The position numbers and the translations under genes were made by a program. This document shows, one piece after another, positions 1-12,000 of a DNA stretch of 64,000 nucleotides (position 1 is the stretch's first letter; each line of letters begins with the position of its first letter). A model generated the notes under the pieces. The model was not told where the DNA came from and did not search any database. It worked only from the letters and a program-made list of their open reading frames with translations. Source of the stretch: Promerops cafer (lineage: Eukaryota; Chordata; Aves; Passeriformes; Nectariniidae); contig VZSE01008982.1 in the NCBI GenBank assembly GCA_013398275.1, positions 583,672-647,671 on the forward strand, read 5' to 3'.

Positions 1-3000
1 CTGCAAGATCAGTTCATTTCCTTACATTGATAGAAGTGGTCACTTCCTCCCTCTTTCTGTCTTTCTGAAATATTTTCCTTTGTCTGATCCTGCTGTTGTG
101 AGTTAGTTCTATTAAATCCTTATTTGTCTTTGTACTGTGAATATCAGCTCTTCTCAGGGCTTGCATCTTTATGGATGTGTCCATAAAGCCAGTTTTGTTT
201 TGTTTTGTTTATGGATGTGTCCATAAAGCCAGTTTTGTTTTGTTTTGTTTTTTGAAAAAAAGACATTTTATTCATAGTGTATTTATTATGGTTTTTCTTG
301 CTGGTTATGTTGCAAGAGAGCTGAGACCCTCCAGTGAGGATCATTTCTCAGTGAAAGGTGCAGTACATTTTCCTCATTAGCTATGTCTTATTTATGAAAA
401 ATACAAGTTGGTGTCCCAGACATTAGAAAAGCCCAAGTAAAAGGTCACAGTGGAGCAGGAGGAAGGCTGTATGTTCAGACTGAACATCTTTACACTTTGG
501 ACTTTAGTAAATTAACATCACATGCATACAATGAAGCACCTACAAATAGCTGAAGATCTTTGTGTTCTGACCAGTCCTGGTAATTTGTTACAGGAAGCAC
601 AGTTGGGGGGACATTCTTGAAGAGACTTTAAAGAGGGACTTAAAAGAGGGATGAACCTTAGAGTTTATTCCTGAGTTGTAGGCTAGACTTAAAGAATCTT
701 GTTGAAAAGCACATAAGGGGTGCTATAAAAGAATTGTGTGAACAGGAGGGACCTGGGAAGAGGGAGGTCATGAAAATGTACAAGCGCAAGTGCAACTATT
801 TTTGTACAGATAAAGATGCAGAGGTAACCTCCCTCTGATGTCAGTGACTCACAGAGGAATCATGAAGGGACTCAAGAAAATAGGTGTAGTGCCTATAAAA
901 AGCTAATAGCATATCAGAGAACAGATTTAAGAGCAGGGCAGCAATCAGGAGGCCGGGGTGAAATCTAGACTAACATTCTTTCTGCATTGCACGTGGAAAG
1001 GATGGCTTGGATAAGAGGCCAAAGCAACCCATTTTGTGGCAGCTACATTTAGCTGTTAGCAAGGGGAGAAGCACCACAGACAAAGGTTGGTGGAAGAGAC
1101 ATGCCAAGGGTGGAGAAGTCTGTTTGCAAGCTCTAGTCAAAAGTGGTTGAGTAAAATAAGGGACAGTGCAGAGGCTGAGCTTCTGAGGACTTCATAGAAG
1201 TGAGAAGATAGGAAAGCAAAATCATAGAATCTAAGAAATGAAAAGAGTAAAAGCATGAGTAGAAAAGGGGAAAGAGGAAACTGGGGTTACAGGATATCTA
1301 TTCACAGAGAAAGAAAAAAATCTGATTTTAAGGAATAAAGTGAAGTGTGACTGTATGAAGTGTCTGAGGGGTCATGGCAGATGAGTAGAAAATAGACACT
1401 GGGCGTTTATTATGACTAAGAGCTCTGAAGTCTTTGAACAGCAGAGCAGAAAGAAGGAGCCATGGACAACTGTAAATGGTCCAGAATCCAGAAAGAGCTA
1501 AACGCCTCCTGTAAACACAAATAGATCTGCCTACCACAAATTTTATTTATCCTGTGGAGTCTTAAAGTACAAGAATGGTATTTCAAAAACAGTACTTTAT
1601 GACTGAGAAAAGCATCACTGTGAGTTCTTGCCTGAGAATAGAGCCAGGCTCCCCGACGTTTACAGGAGATATCTCAAGGTCATTTACAGCACTCAGAGAC
1701 TGGGCACTTTCAGTCTCTCTCTCCCTTTTGACTTCAGCTCTTGTTTCAGTGACATCCTCTGTTGGTTTGGGTAATGGTAAGTGGCAGACTGGCCAGGAGC
1801 TGCTGCCTCCCCCCACGCAGGGGACTCCGTGTGCTCGGTCTAATTGCGTGTTGGGGGCTGCTGCACTGTCCTCTGGAGTGAGCACAGATCAGAAGTCAAT
1901 TGTCCATTCTAATCAGATTTACCCAGAATATATGCTTCTTGAAGTTTCAAGTGACTAGAATTAGCTTACACACAGCAAACATTTCAGGTCTAATCTGATC
2001 ATTTTAAGTGAAAACTAGTGAGCTCTAACTGTAGGGAAGAAAAAGCCATGCGATAATCGATAGACCAGGAATGATCTGAGAGAGGGGACCAATGTATCCA
2101 ATTAATCATCCTACCAGCTGACCAGATTTATGACATGAAGCATTTATAGAAAAAAATGGTCTTTATACTATACAAACGTTACCCCACAGCCTTTGCTGTG
2201 GTAATTTAATTTGTGAAGATTTCCTCTGAGACAGCAATGGGATATGCTACAGCTGAGACATATACAAATATTCATAATTCTTTTCAAGCACCTATTGTAT
2301 TAATATCTTCCTGGCTACCTTTTCTTGAAGTGGCTCTCTCTTGTGACTTGGCTGTACATTCTGTTTCTCAATGCTTACACCTGAGTGAGAAGATGTAACA
2401 TGGACTCTTCACTGGAATTTAATTTCTCAACACAAATCTTGTTCTCATCACAATAATAAAAACAAGCTTTGTTTCCAGATTGATTTTTTTCCTTTCATTT
2501 GTTACCAGAATATCTCCCTGTATGCAGTTTTTGGAAGCACTTTTACAGAGAGATTGATTTTTTTCTTACATGAAGCCTCAGTTTTAATGATACCAACCTG
2601 TTCTCTCTTCCCTCATTACTGATACATTCACTGAAGAGGAAAAGAAGGAAGGGAATGTCCTCTTCCAGTAAGATTTTTTAAATCCTTAAGTATGTACACG
2701 TTATTAAAGGTCTTCTAGGTTTGTTGTTGTTAGGACAGATTTTACTTTTGTGTGGATCAAGCTCAGTATTTCACCTCCCAAAGAAAGGCCAGAGCTGCCC
2801 TCTGCTAGAAGGCACATGCTAACAATTTAAGTCAAATTTACCTAGATACTATGAATTTTGCAAAGGGGCTGTTTCAACAAGCCTAATTACAATTTTTCAA
2901 TAAACCCAAACAAAATTCTTAATAGGAATTAAAGAAAAAAAAAATCTGCTGGAAACAGTGTGGATTTATGGTCAAGTTCAGATCAGCAGAAAGTGTATTT

Positions 3001-3645
3001 TTCTTAACTAAATAATGCAAGTTGATGAATCAGAGAGAAGGAAGAGGTAAGGAAACGGAATAATTTTTTATTATATTCATAAACATATCCAGTTCTCTGA
3101 TTTCTCTCCTTGGCCATTTTGGCTTGCCATTAGTACACATTTGTCTGTGTTATCCTGCCTGGGGGGAATTCAACAAAGCCTTTCCTGCCGAATGCATTGT
3201 GACAATCAAAAAAACCCCAAACTGATAAAACAAGCAAACAGTGGGGATGCATCTCAGGCATTGGAGAAGTCCTAGCAGGCAGCATCCACTTGGGTCCTTG
3301 TGTTTTACTGCTCAGACAGCCACGTTCCAAATAAAGTGATGCATTGCCCGGATGTGGTGGCAATACTGTGTTGGTACTGTGGTTGTGCCAATGCAGTGGC
3401 TTTCTCACATGCAAAAATTGGGGATAAAGTTCCATTCTCAAAGTGTTTTCTTCCTGTTTTCTCTGCTTCATATCTTCTGGGTTTTTTTCAAACTGCTTTA
3501 CATTTGCTAATAGCTTTTAAAAATTATTTATTGCTTCAGTTTAAATCTAGGTTTGATAAAAGGCCAGACTTGTACTAAGTGAGGAGTAAACCACAGTCAG
3601 AAAATTCTCTGCCAAAAAGGAATATGTCCTAACAACAAGAACAGA
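1..3645. other. Unique non-coding stretch, no gene seen
   Basis: AT-rich sequence with short open frames only; none has a recognisable domain, and the overlapping frames on both strands near 1575-1958 look like chance. A mild GC rise at about 1640-1900 has no splice or promoter context I can defend. A TATA-like CTATAAAAAG near 891-900 stands alone with no convincing transcript behind it. Apart from the 40-bp duplication listed separately, I recognise no mobile element. Confidence 0.7.
171..250. repeat. Exact 40-bp tandem duplication (2 copies)
   Basis: Positions 171-210 and 211-250 are identical. Each unit starts ATGGATGTGTCC and ends in a (GTTTT)n run. The copies are identical while the surroundings are ordinary diverged sequence, which suggests a recent duplication event or a polymorphic minisatellite. 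An assembly stutter is the main alternative. Confidence 0.95.
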
Positions 3646-3712
3646 TGTTATTATCCATCTTCTATAGGGAAGGAGCTGAGATATAGGCAGATTAAGAGTT
3701 TTACCTAATACT
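3646..3712 (-). mobile_element. MIR-like ancient SINE relic
   Basis: On the plus strand the text runs TTATTATCCATCTTCTATAG, then GGAGCTGAGATATAGG, then GATTAAGAGTTTTACCTAA. This follows the reverse complement of the MIR core as I remember it: TTATTATCCCCATTTTACAG, a GAAACTGAGGCAC block, and AGGTTAAGTGACTTGCCCAA. The order and spacing of the three blocks match. MIR copies are old and rare in birds. The assignment is by eye only; a chance resemblance is possible. Confidence 0.5.
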
Positions 3713-5455
3713 GGAAAAAAACTCCTCTGTGACAGCCAAAACTGAACAAAAGAGAGGAACTACCCATTTTTTTCTTTCTGTACTGCCTGGAATTTTTTTT
3801 AGTCCCCTTATATGGCTTTCCCATATATTTTTGTCATGTCTATGTTCTTGCCTGTTCACCTTCTCCTGTACCAATTCAAAATACTGCTGTAAAAATTAAT
3901 TTCCTGTTGTAGCCCTTCTGATTTTCCTCCCCATTTGAGTTTCCCTCTCTCCATGGCATGAAGCACACCTTCTGTCTTCCAAGCTCCTTCACGGCCCAGA
4001 CCTTGCCCATGCTTTATCATGACAGTTCCCTCCTACCCAGCCCAGACGTGAGCTGTCCAAGTCCACTGTTTATTTTGGAGTGTCTCCCTGTAAAATTCTC
4101 AAAGCCATTTCATTTCCCTCCTTCAAATCCCACCTTAAATTCCTCTGGTGTGCATGACAAGCTCGGTGCTGCTGGGCTGTGCTCAGACCAGGGCCCGGCA
4201 TCGATGCTCTGGCTCCTTCTGCTCTCCCAGCTCTCTGCATCCCTTGCTTTCCACTGGGAGCTCTTCCAGCACCGAGCACAACTCTGTCTCCTGGTGGCAA
4301 AGCCTGTGGAACAAGAGGGACGTGGCTCATGAGAGTGGCACCTATTTCTAAAACACTACAAATAGTAAACCAATGTCATAACACCAGCAACTAATTTGGT
4401 CAGTAACACCAGAACCAAAAGCAGTAAATCACTGCCACTGAACTTTAGTCCAAGCCAAGAACAGTGATAAAAACACTTAACATCTTTTATATTTTGCACA
4501 TCCATTAATTCAACCTGGTGCAGAATTTTCCTTTTTGTGGCAGCATTGCAGTATTGGCCTGTGTTTGATATCACATCCTTTCTAACCTCCAAATGCTACT
4601 GCTGTTGCAATCACTCATTTGAGGGATGATCTGTTTGACTGATGAATAGTCTAACGATAAGATAGCTTGTGGAAATAGAAGGCTGGCCAAAAGATTTCTC
4701 TTCTGATGGCATCCTCTGCCAATAAGCATCAGCAAAAGCTGTCCTGACAGGGCAGATACAAGCATGTTGCTCTAGGATTCCAGTAAACCTGAAATTAAGT
4801 TGCCAAATTCAGCAGTAGAGTTCAAACTATCCACAAGGGTCAGTTCAATGGCAGTGGTGGCAGGGCACTACAGCACATAGGACCTGTCATTCTCCCATGA
4901 GTTGTTTCCACAAGTCAGGCATATAAAATCACTGACATTAATTTAATGAGTTAGTTTTCAGGAGATTAGTCTCACCATGAGCTGGATTATTCTGAACATA
5001 TGGAGACCCAGTCTGGCTATGAAGTATGTAAAAGAATGGCAGGGATTTGGGAATGCTGACTTTTTGAGCTGAGTGAATCTCATGTTAAATAATTTAACTC
5101 TTCATGCCACTGTTGGGACTAGTTTGTTGTTGTCTGGTTTTGAGGAGGTTTTTTAAATTGTTGCTATGCCAGTCACTGCAGGTAACTCCAGTTTAGATCT
5201 GCAACAAAGCACAATGGAGTCCAGGGTTGTGTGTATTTATGAAACGTTAGATTTATAACAATAGAATGTAGGAGAAGCGAGACCTTGGAAGAAATGTAGA
5301 CGAATGATGAAATTTATTCATTTCTTCTGGCAATACAGGAAAATCTTGGGAACAAAAGACAGTGCACATGAGATTCTCTGACATCAGGGCTCACAGAACT
5401 CAAATTTCAGGGATAAAAATCTCAGCAACATCCAAGTGAGTGAGAAGCCTCACTT
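3713..5455. other. Unique non-coding stretch, no gene seen
   Basis: Ordinary sequence with a pyrimidine- and GC-richer patch at about 3940-4330. The longest plus-strand frame there (3958-4332, 124 codons) is low-complexity in Leu, Ser and Pro and overlaps open frames on both strands, so it is not supported as coding. I recognise nothing else. Confidence 0.65.
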
Positions 5456-5590
5456 GGTTTTTTGCGGGTTCTTTGCAGGGCTTTTTGTGGGTTTTTTGCT
5501 TGTTGTTGTTGTTGTTGTTGTTGTTGGGTTTTTTTGTTTGTTTTTTGTGTGTGTAGTTTTTTGTTTGGTTGGGTTTTTTTATGGTTTTTT
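5456..5590. repeat. T/G-rich low-complexity tract with (TTG)9
   Basis: A strand-biased T and G tract. At its centre is a pure TTG trinucleotide run at 5500-5526, nine units, flanked by T runs interrupted by G. On the minus strand it is a CAA/A-rich tract and gives a spurious polyglutamine frame. Confidence 0.9.
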
Positions 5591-5900
5591 AGCATTTTAG
5601 AGCTCAATCCATAGAGGGGATGAGAGGCCTAACTGCTGCATAATTGCAATCATAGGCTAAGCAACTCCTCAGCTGGCAACCAAATTCGGAAGGACCAGAA
5701 AATCTCATTTTTTAGTAGTAACATTGCCCAAGGTCAGCCATCATCTATCCATTGTGAACAATCAGTCTCTAACTCACCATTGTTCTTTGTTTAAATTCAC
5801 AATGAAGTCATTGTTATACCATCCACCTTGTTACCCATGAGGCCCATCTGCAAAGACATTTTAGAGGATGAGGAGACTTGTACAGAACATTTTACCCTGT

Positions 5901-5973
5901 AGTCTATTGATTAGAACAAATGCCAGACTTGGGAGATTCAGTGTCACCTATGCCCTCTGCCTGAGATTTCTAA
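5901..5973 (+). mobile_element. Possible tRNA-derived or MIR 5'-end relic
   Basis: The words GATTAGAACA, CCAGACTTGGGAGA and CCCTCTGCCTGAGATTTC occur in the order expected for the head of an amniote tRNA-derived SINE (a GGTTAGA block, a box-B-like region, then CTCTGCC followed by a short AGAC/TTTC block). The middle is degenerate. This is a weak call by eye; a chance likeness is a real alternative. Confidence 0.25.
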
Positions 5974-7717
5974 CTCTTAGGATAGAATCTGGACCACAAC
6001 AGGAAGAAATTGTGTTTGGAGGAAGTCTTTACATTTTCCTTATATTCTGCTGGAGCTCATTCCCTTTTTAAGGAAAAGTTAAGTTGAGGAGTAGTAGTAG
6101 TAGCAAGATCTATTAATTTCACAATCATTAGCATTCAGTTTCTTTCTCTTCCTGACTGGTGACTCAGCCTCTGTGTTTGCAGAATAGTTCTCAAGAGTTT
6201 TATCTCTTGGTGGTCTAATAAATATTCATGGATCTGACCAAAGTGGAAAAGCTTAAGTGGGAAGACATTAGAGCCTTTTTCTCCAGGCTCCAGAGTTCCC
6301 CTTCAGGTGCTTTCTCACAACCCATGGGATTTTATGGCAAACCTGGGAAAGAATGTCCACAGATGGAAGCGGCACATGAGGCTGGATCGTCTGTGAGGCT
6401 GGGGACTGTTTAACCATGGAGAAGAAGGTGACTCAGAATTTCTCAGGACAATCTGGTTCAGGTGTGCAGTTCCCTAAAGCCCAGAGTTAATTTTGTGTTT
6501 AGTGCTGGTGCCAGGGCTCACTCTAACCCTTTCCTTATGATTTTTGGTTGACTGTGGGGGGATGCTGGGGAACAGGGCTCAGTTCACGGCTCTTTGGATC
6601 CTTTCAAACAATTGGCTCCCTGCCTGGTGAAAGCAATGCCAGTGCCAGATGCAATGTTAAAGCTGTCTCACTTTGGACATATTTTCTGCAGCCTCACATT
6701 GTACCAGTTTTGGATTAGTTCTACCTCTGTGTCAAATGGTTCGGTGGCTGAAGTTACACTTCACTTACACTGAAGTAATCTGTGCTTTAAAGCTGGTGGT
6801 TGTAAAATATTATATTTTACAAGCTTGCAAATAGATGCAGTCCATGTTCTTCAATGGGCCACATTTTTATTTTTGGCAAAGAATTTACCCCTTTTTAAAA
6901 AGTGTTCAGGTGTCACATAGTTGTGGTACAAAACACATAGCTGACATCACTGACTTTTCATCTTCCACGTTACTCAATGCCTTTAAAGTAAAACATAAAT
7001 TATTCTTAAACAATATGAGTTCAAGCAGGAGAAAGTTTGGGGATTAGTTCAAGAGCTCAGGTGGGACAAGATAAAAAGTTTAAAATTATCTCTTCTCTAA
7101 CTTCTTATTCCCTGAATCTACAGAAAACTGATATTACTCAGCCTTACTCTTGACCATAATATAAAATCAAAAGGGGATTTAATATATTTTATTTAACACA
7201 AGGAAAGCTATTTCAAAAGAGGGGAAAGGATAAGTCTTCTGCAGGCTCACCACAGGTTCCCATTACGAGGTAGTTAACCCATTACTTTTATTTCAGAATA
7301 GAAAATAATTAATCACAGCTATTGTTCAGGTGTTCTGAAATCTGGCCATTTTCAGTGGTTTTGCAAGACTTGAAAAAGGTTTCCTGCACAACCTGCTCTC
7401 TGTTCAGTTGTACCAGCAAAAGTACCTGTTACCTGAAAGAGGAAGCTGTTAGACCCTTCTCTGCAGTTTGTCAGGATAATTCAATTGATGTTCTACCTAG
7501 AACCCTGCAGGACCACAGCTGCTGCAGTGGATAGACCTTCGTTAAGCCTCAAGTGACTTAACAAGCTGTGCTAATGAAACAGGGGTTTAATGAGGTGCTT
7601 TTAGCTAAGTTCAATGTATTTTTCCTCTTCATCTCAGCCCTACATTTCCTGAATTTTTTACAATATAGTTTAAAAAATCCCTTCATTTTCAACTAGAATG
7701 ACCCTTGATATCTTGTT

Positions 7718-7746
7718 AATAGCTGAATGTATAATATTCAGCTATT
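7718..7746. repeat. Perfect 11-bp inverted repeat, 7-nt loop
   Basis: Arms AATAGCTGAAT (7718-7728) and ATTCAGCTATT (7736-7746) are exact reverse complements around the loop GTATAAT. It would form a short AT-rich hairpin. It is too short for a microRNA precursor and has no MITE-like boundaries. Confidence 0.8.
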
Positions 7747-8730
7747 CCAATAAACTTCAACAGTGGCTGTTGCCTTTCTCTAAGCAGGAGCTACTTGCCA
7801 GGCTAAGGATCACAATACTGGACTGAAGGCCCTTTAGCCTGACTCGTGGTAGTTCACAAGTCTTTTGCTCTCAAATTAGATTTAAAATTATACCTTTGAT
7901 AAGTGATATGTCTCATCTTTCACAGTTCCATGTCGTAGCATTTAGGAAGCTGTGTCACTTTTTTAATGACAAATATTAAAATCAAGCTCTTTGATTCCAG
8001 AAATCAACATGTTTACTTACCAGCTCCTCCGTTTGATCCAGATTCACATAGTCATTAGCAGAGATAATGACAAATTGCCCCGTGTGACTGGGATGTGAGC
8101 TGAAGCCTCAAATAATGCAGAAGTAGTACACAGATCACCCTGCATAACTACCTTACTTGAAAGCTACTCTAATTTTATAAAGCAAGTTGTCAAATCGATG
8201 TCTCTGCTGTCAAACAAAAATATATTTTTAAAGGAATGCCTCAAAAATCCATAGAGGAAATGTGAGTCCAGCATGACATTTGTTTGATTTCATTCCTCAG
8301 GCGATGCCGTAAAAATTGATCAGACCACATTTAATGGAGAAATCATTGAAGTCTAATTCAACCATCTCCAGAAATATTTATGAAGAACAGTTTAAAACCA
8401 CTGATATGATAAAGGATGATGCTTGTTGTAGTATTATTAATATCTAGGAAGATGCAGTTTCAACATAGGATTTCTACAAGAACTCAGCAGCTTTTGTACA
8501 ATGAATTGTTATTAAAACAGCACAACCTTCCAAATTGTTGTTAGCTAAAGATGGGCTTTGTATGACTTGATATTTATCCATTTTGACCTTTAATGCCTTT
8601 TACAGTAATTGTTGATCCAATAAAAATCTACTTTATAAGCCTTGCCTGGTAAAAATAGCTTTTGCTAGTCAGCCCCATGGCAGTCTGCTACTTAAATTCC
8701 TGATTTTGTTTAACTTGTTCTTGCCCATGT

Positions 8731-9043
8731 AGAGTCACAGAACGGTTTGTGTTGAAGGGACCTTGAAGATCATCTCATCCCAACTCCCTGCCATGGTCAG
8801 AGACATCTTCCACTATCCCAGGCTGCTCCAAGCCCCATCCAACTTGGCCTTGAACACTTCCAGGGATGGGGCAGCCACAGCTTCTCTGGGCAACCTGTGC
8901 CAGGGCCTCACCACACTCACAGTAAAATATTTCTTCCTAATATATAATCTAAACCTATTCACTTTCTGTTTAAAGCTGTTCTCCCTTGTCCTGTTACTAC
9001 ATGCTCTTGTAAGCAGTCTCTCTCCATATGTTGGCCCTCCGTG
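8731..9043 (-). mobile_element. CR1 LINE fragment, 3' end, minus strand
   Basis: CR1 is the dominant avian non-LTR retrotransposon and is usually truncated at its 5' end. The plus strand opens with CACAGAACGGTTTGTGTTGA, the reverse complement of the CR1 3' end, so the element reads leftward. Translated on the minus strand, it holds the C-terminal ORF2 scrap with the motif RLPREAVAAPSLEVFKAKLDG, a CR1 hallmark. The reading frame is not a gene. The right edge is placed where the resemblance fades near GGCCCTCC. No clean octamer tail remains at the 3' end, so this is an older copy. Confidence 0.93.
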
Positions 9044-12000
9044 ATCTGTGATGAATTGCACTGAATGATCTGCATGTAAATGTCCAACAGCAATTAATTT
9101 GCTGATAAAGAATGATTGCCATTTTCTAATACTACAGGTCTGTGTGAAATCTTTGCAGCCAGGATGCAAGCATATTAGTCAATAGGGGGGGTTCTGATAA
9201 AGGCAATAGTATTTTTAGCCTGTTGAAAAGCCTCCTTGGAGTGCCTTATGTGTTTCAATTACTCTTTTGTTCTCCTTACTCCATTACAATTTTTATACAT
9301 AATTGCAGAAAAAAAGAAAAAAAAATCTCCCAACCCTAAGCAAGTGAAACTGTCTTTTTCTATAAGGGACTGTCATCCTCGAGGGCACCTGCCAGAACTG
9401 GGGTTCAGCAGAGCATCTCTTGAAGGAAGAGAATGCTCTGTAATTTGACACAGGCTGCAACTCCTTCAGCATGAACTGGACCAACACAATGCACTTCTCC
9501 ACGGCTGTGATAGCCCATGAGGCTGGAGAGGAAGGCTCTTGAAGGGGGAGCCTTTTCCATACCTAAACAGTGCCAGCAAATGCTCACAGGAGAGATGAAG
9601 GCTTGTTCTTAGTCCAAGGACCACAGACAAAAGAGAGTTCTGTACATTGAAGCCTATATACATGCACACACACACAGACAAAATAGAAATAATAGATATA
9701 GTCCGGAAAAATATAGTCTGGATAAATAAATTCTGGATTACCAGATTCTCTGATGTGTCTTAATGTTCTTCTTAGCAGACTCAGAACAGCAGCTTGTCTG
9801 AAAGATAAGTGATACTACATGAAAAAAAACAATCTAAAATTTAACCTTTTATGATTTGATCTCTTGTCTCTGGCCCTATACAATCAGGTAAGCCCCTTGG
9901 TACTGGGAGAGGAAAATGGCTGTTAATTGGCGGGAACTTTATGTGCATAATGATTTTGCATTTTGATTTTTTCAAAGTGCAAGGTACCTCCACACAAGTT
10001 TCTCTCAGTGGCCAAGGATGTCACACACCCAAGTGTGCAGAGCTGCACATTGGGTTGCTTGGGACTGTACACAGCAGCCCTTATTGCTCTCTTGAAGTAA
10101 ATTCGGGCTGTGAGAGGGCTTCACAGACCTCTGCAGGACCTGCAGCCAGTTTCTGTAATGCTGGGTCCTGGGATATTCCAGATGTCCTGATCTTATATCC
10201 TTTATGTTAAGAGAAAAAAAACCAGGAACAAGACACCAAACCTAAGCTTGCAGGGTGGTTCAGTTCTTCTTTTTGTGGTAACAGAGATGCAATGGGATGG
10301 TCCAAGACCCAGAAGCACACTGGGAAATGAGAATATAATAAGAAAAAATATGGGTAGGTTGCATTAAGGCTGTGAGACAGAAGGAATTCCCTTTCCATGG
10401 GATATGCAGAGGGCTGAAATCACTTTAAAAGCAGGGTTGATAAACACTGTGAGGAGAGTAGAGAACTAAGAGCAGAATGTGAAAGGACATTTGCTCACTG
10501 AAGGATCACAGAGTGATGACAAATTGGGGACATGTAGCTGCCATGTGTGACATTGTGGGAAGAAATATTTTTCTTAGCCTTTCTATGCACGTACTGTTAT
10601 TCAGCCTTAGTTCTTTGTCCTCAGAATCACTATCTGCTGCCCTCACTCTCTAAAACTAAAAATTCTCCTGTCTTATTGGGAAATGTACCCATGGGAAGGG
10701 AATCAGGAATCAGGGAATGTGGAGTGTGGATTTTTTGGCCATATGTCATGGTGAGGGCTCCAAGCAATAAACTATGAAGTTTACATCAAACCCCCTTATA
10801 TCTCAGGCTGGGACTTTCTGCCACCAAGGACTCTCGTGAGTAAAAATATGCATAAACCCCACATTCATCTGATTGAAATAATTTGAAGGAAACCTCTGGT
10901 TCACAGAAGTAGGTTATGCAGGATTTATCCACCTTGTGTTGACTGCTGTTTTCAGTGTAACTGGATGATTTTGTGCCTTTGGCAAGAGTTTCTCAGAATC
11001 TTTTTAATGCTGAAAATCACATTAATGTGTGAAGGGCTGAGCAGACAGATTTACCTGTTGCTTGCCCAGGAATACGTGAGAACAGCAGTAGCTTTGCACC
11101 TCTCTAATATGAAGGATTTTGAGAAGAAACTTCTCCTGGCAATCGGATGCAGTCACCTTCCAGCTGATCCTGCTGTAAATATTGGAGACATCTGTGAGTT
11201 TTTCTGTAGAACTGTGAAACAGTTAGGGGTGGATTAATGGACTGAGCCAAATGTTGTCATGACTTGTAAAGTCAGTTTACCTAGGCTGTAATTACAATCT
11301 GCCTGAAATGATAGGAGCTGCGAGGTGCTCTCGTGGGCGCTGGCTGGGACGCAGCAGGCTCGGGGGGATGCTGGGACCCCGGCAGTGCCAGCGCCGTGGG
11401 GGCTCCTGCGCTGAGGGGGAGCTCTCCTCCAGCACAGCCAGAAGTGCATCCCACTGGAGCATGAAGATTTGCAGCTCCTCAGGTGTTAATGCTGATGAAC
11501 ACAGAATAGAACCTGCAATTTTCTGGAAAATTGAGGTTTTGGTGAGAAAGAGATAAAATAGCTCACAAATGCTTGTTGAATTTCGTACTTTTTTTTTTTT
11601 TTAAATGTGCTACATTGTAAAATGCTGTTTTCTTTCTCTTCTTTTTTTTTCTACCAATAATGATTTAAGGACATAAGCAGTAAAATATCATAAAGAATAA
11701 ATCTTTTGTTTTACCAACTAGTACATCTAGAAAAAAACATTGTGCAGCATATAATAACTGGTATATATAAAGTTTTAAATTTAAAGAACATTATTTTTGA
11801 TACCACTTTTTTTTTCCAGGACCCAAGATGATCACATTTCTTTTTCATTTTGACTCAAATTACTTTTACAATTATTAAATTCAACATCAACCATAAATAA
11901 ATATACTTCATCTAGATCCATACCTACTGTTTGAGCTCCATTTTATTAATTCATAAATCACTGAAAACAGGATTTTAAGAGTACTCATTTTGAAACTTGC

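Larger units (their letters stand above)
5591..8730. other. Unique non-coding stretch with a few structural oddities
   Basis: No coding signal. It holds a (GTA)n short run near 6090-6106, a possible tRNA-SINE relic (5901-5973) and an 11-bp hairpin (7718-7746), listed separately. The last 450 bases (about 8280-8720) are AT-rich and almost free of CpG, with no recognisable repeat. Confidence 0.65.

Noticed and set aside
880..910. Promoter at a TATA-like CTATAAAAAG
   Set aside because: Isolated motif in AT-rich DNA; no LTR ends, downstream frame or CpG context.
10965..11237. 90-codon plus-strand frame as a small gene
   Set aside because: Protein-like composition but no recognisable family, no splice context and no supporting start region.
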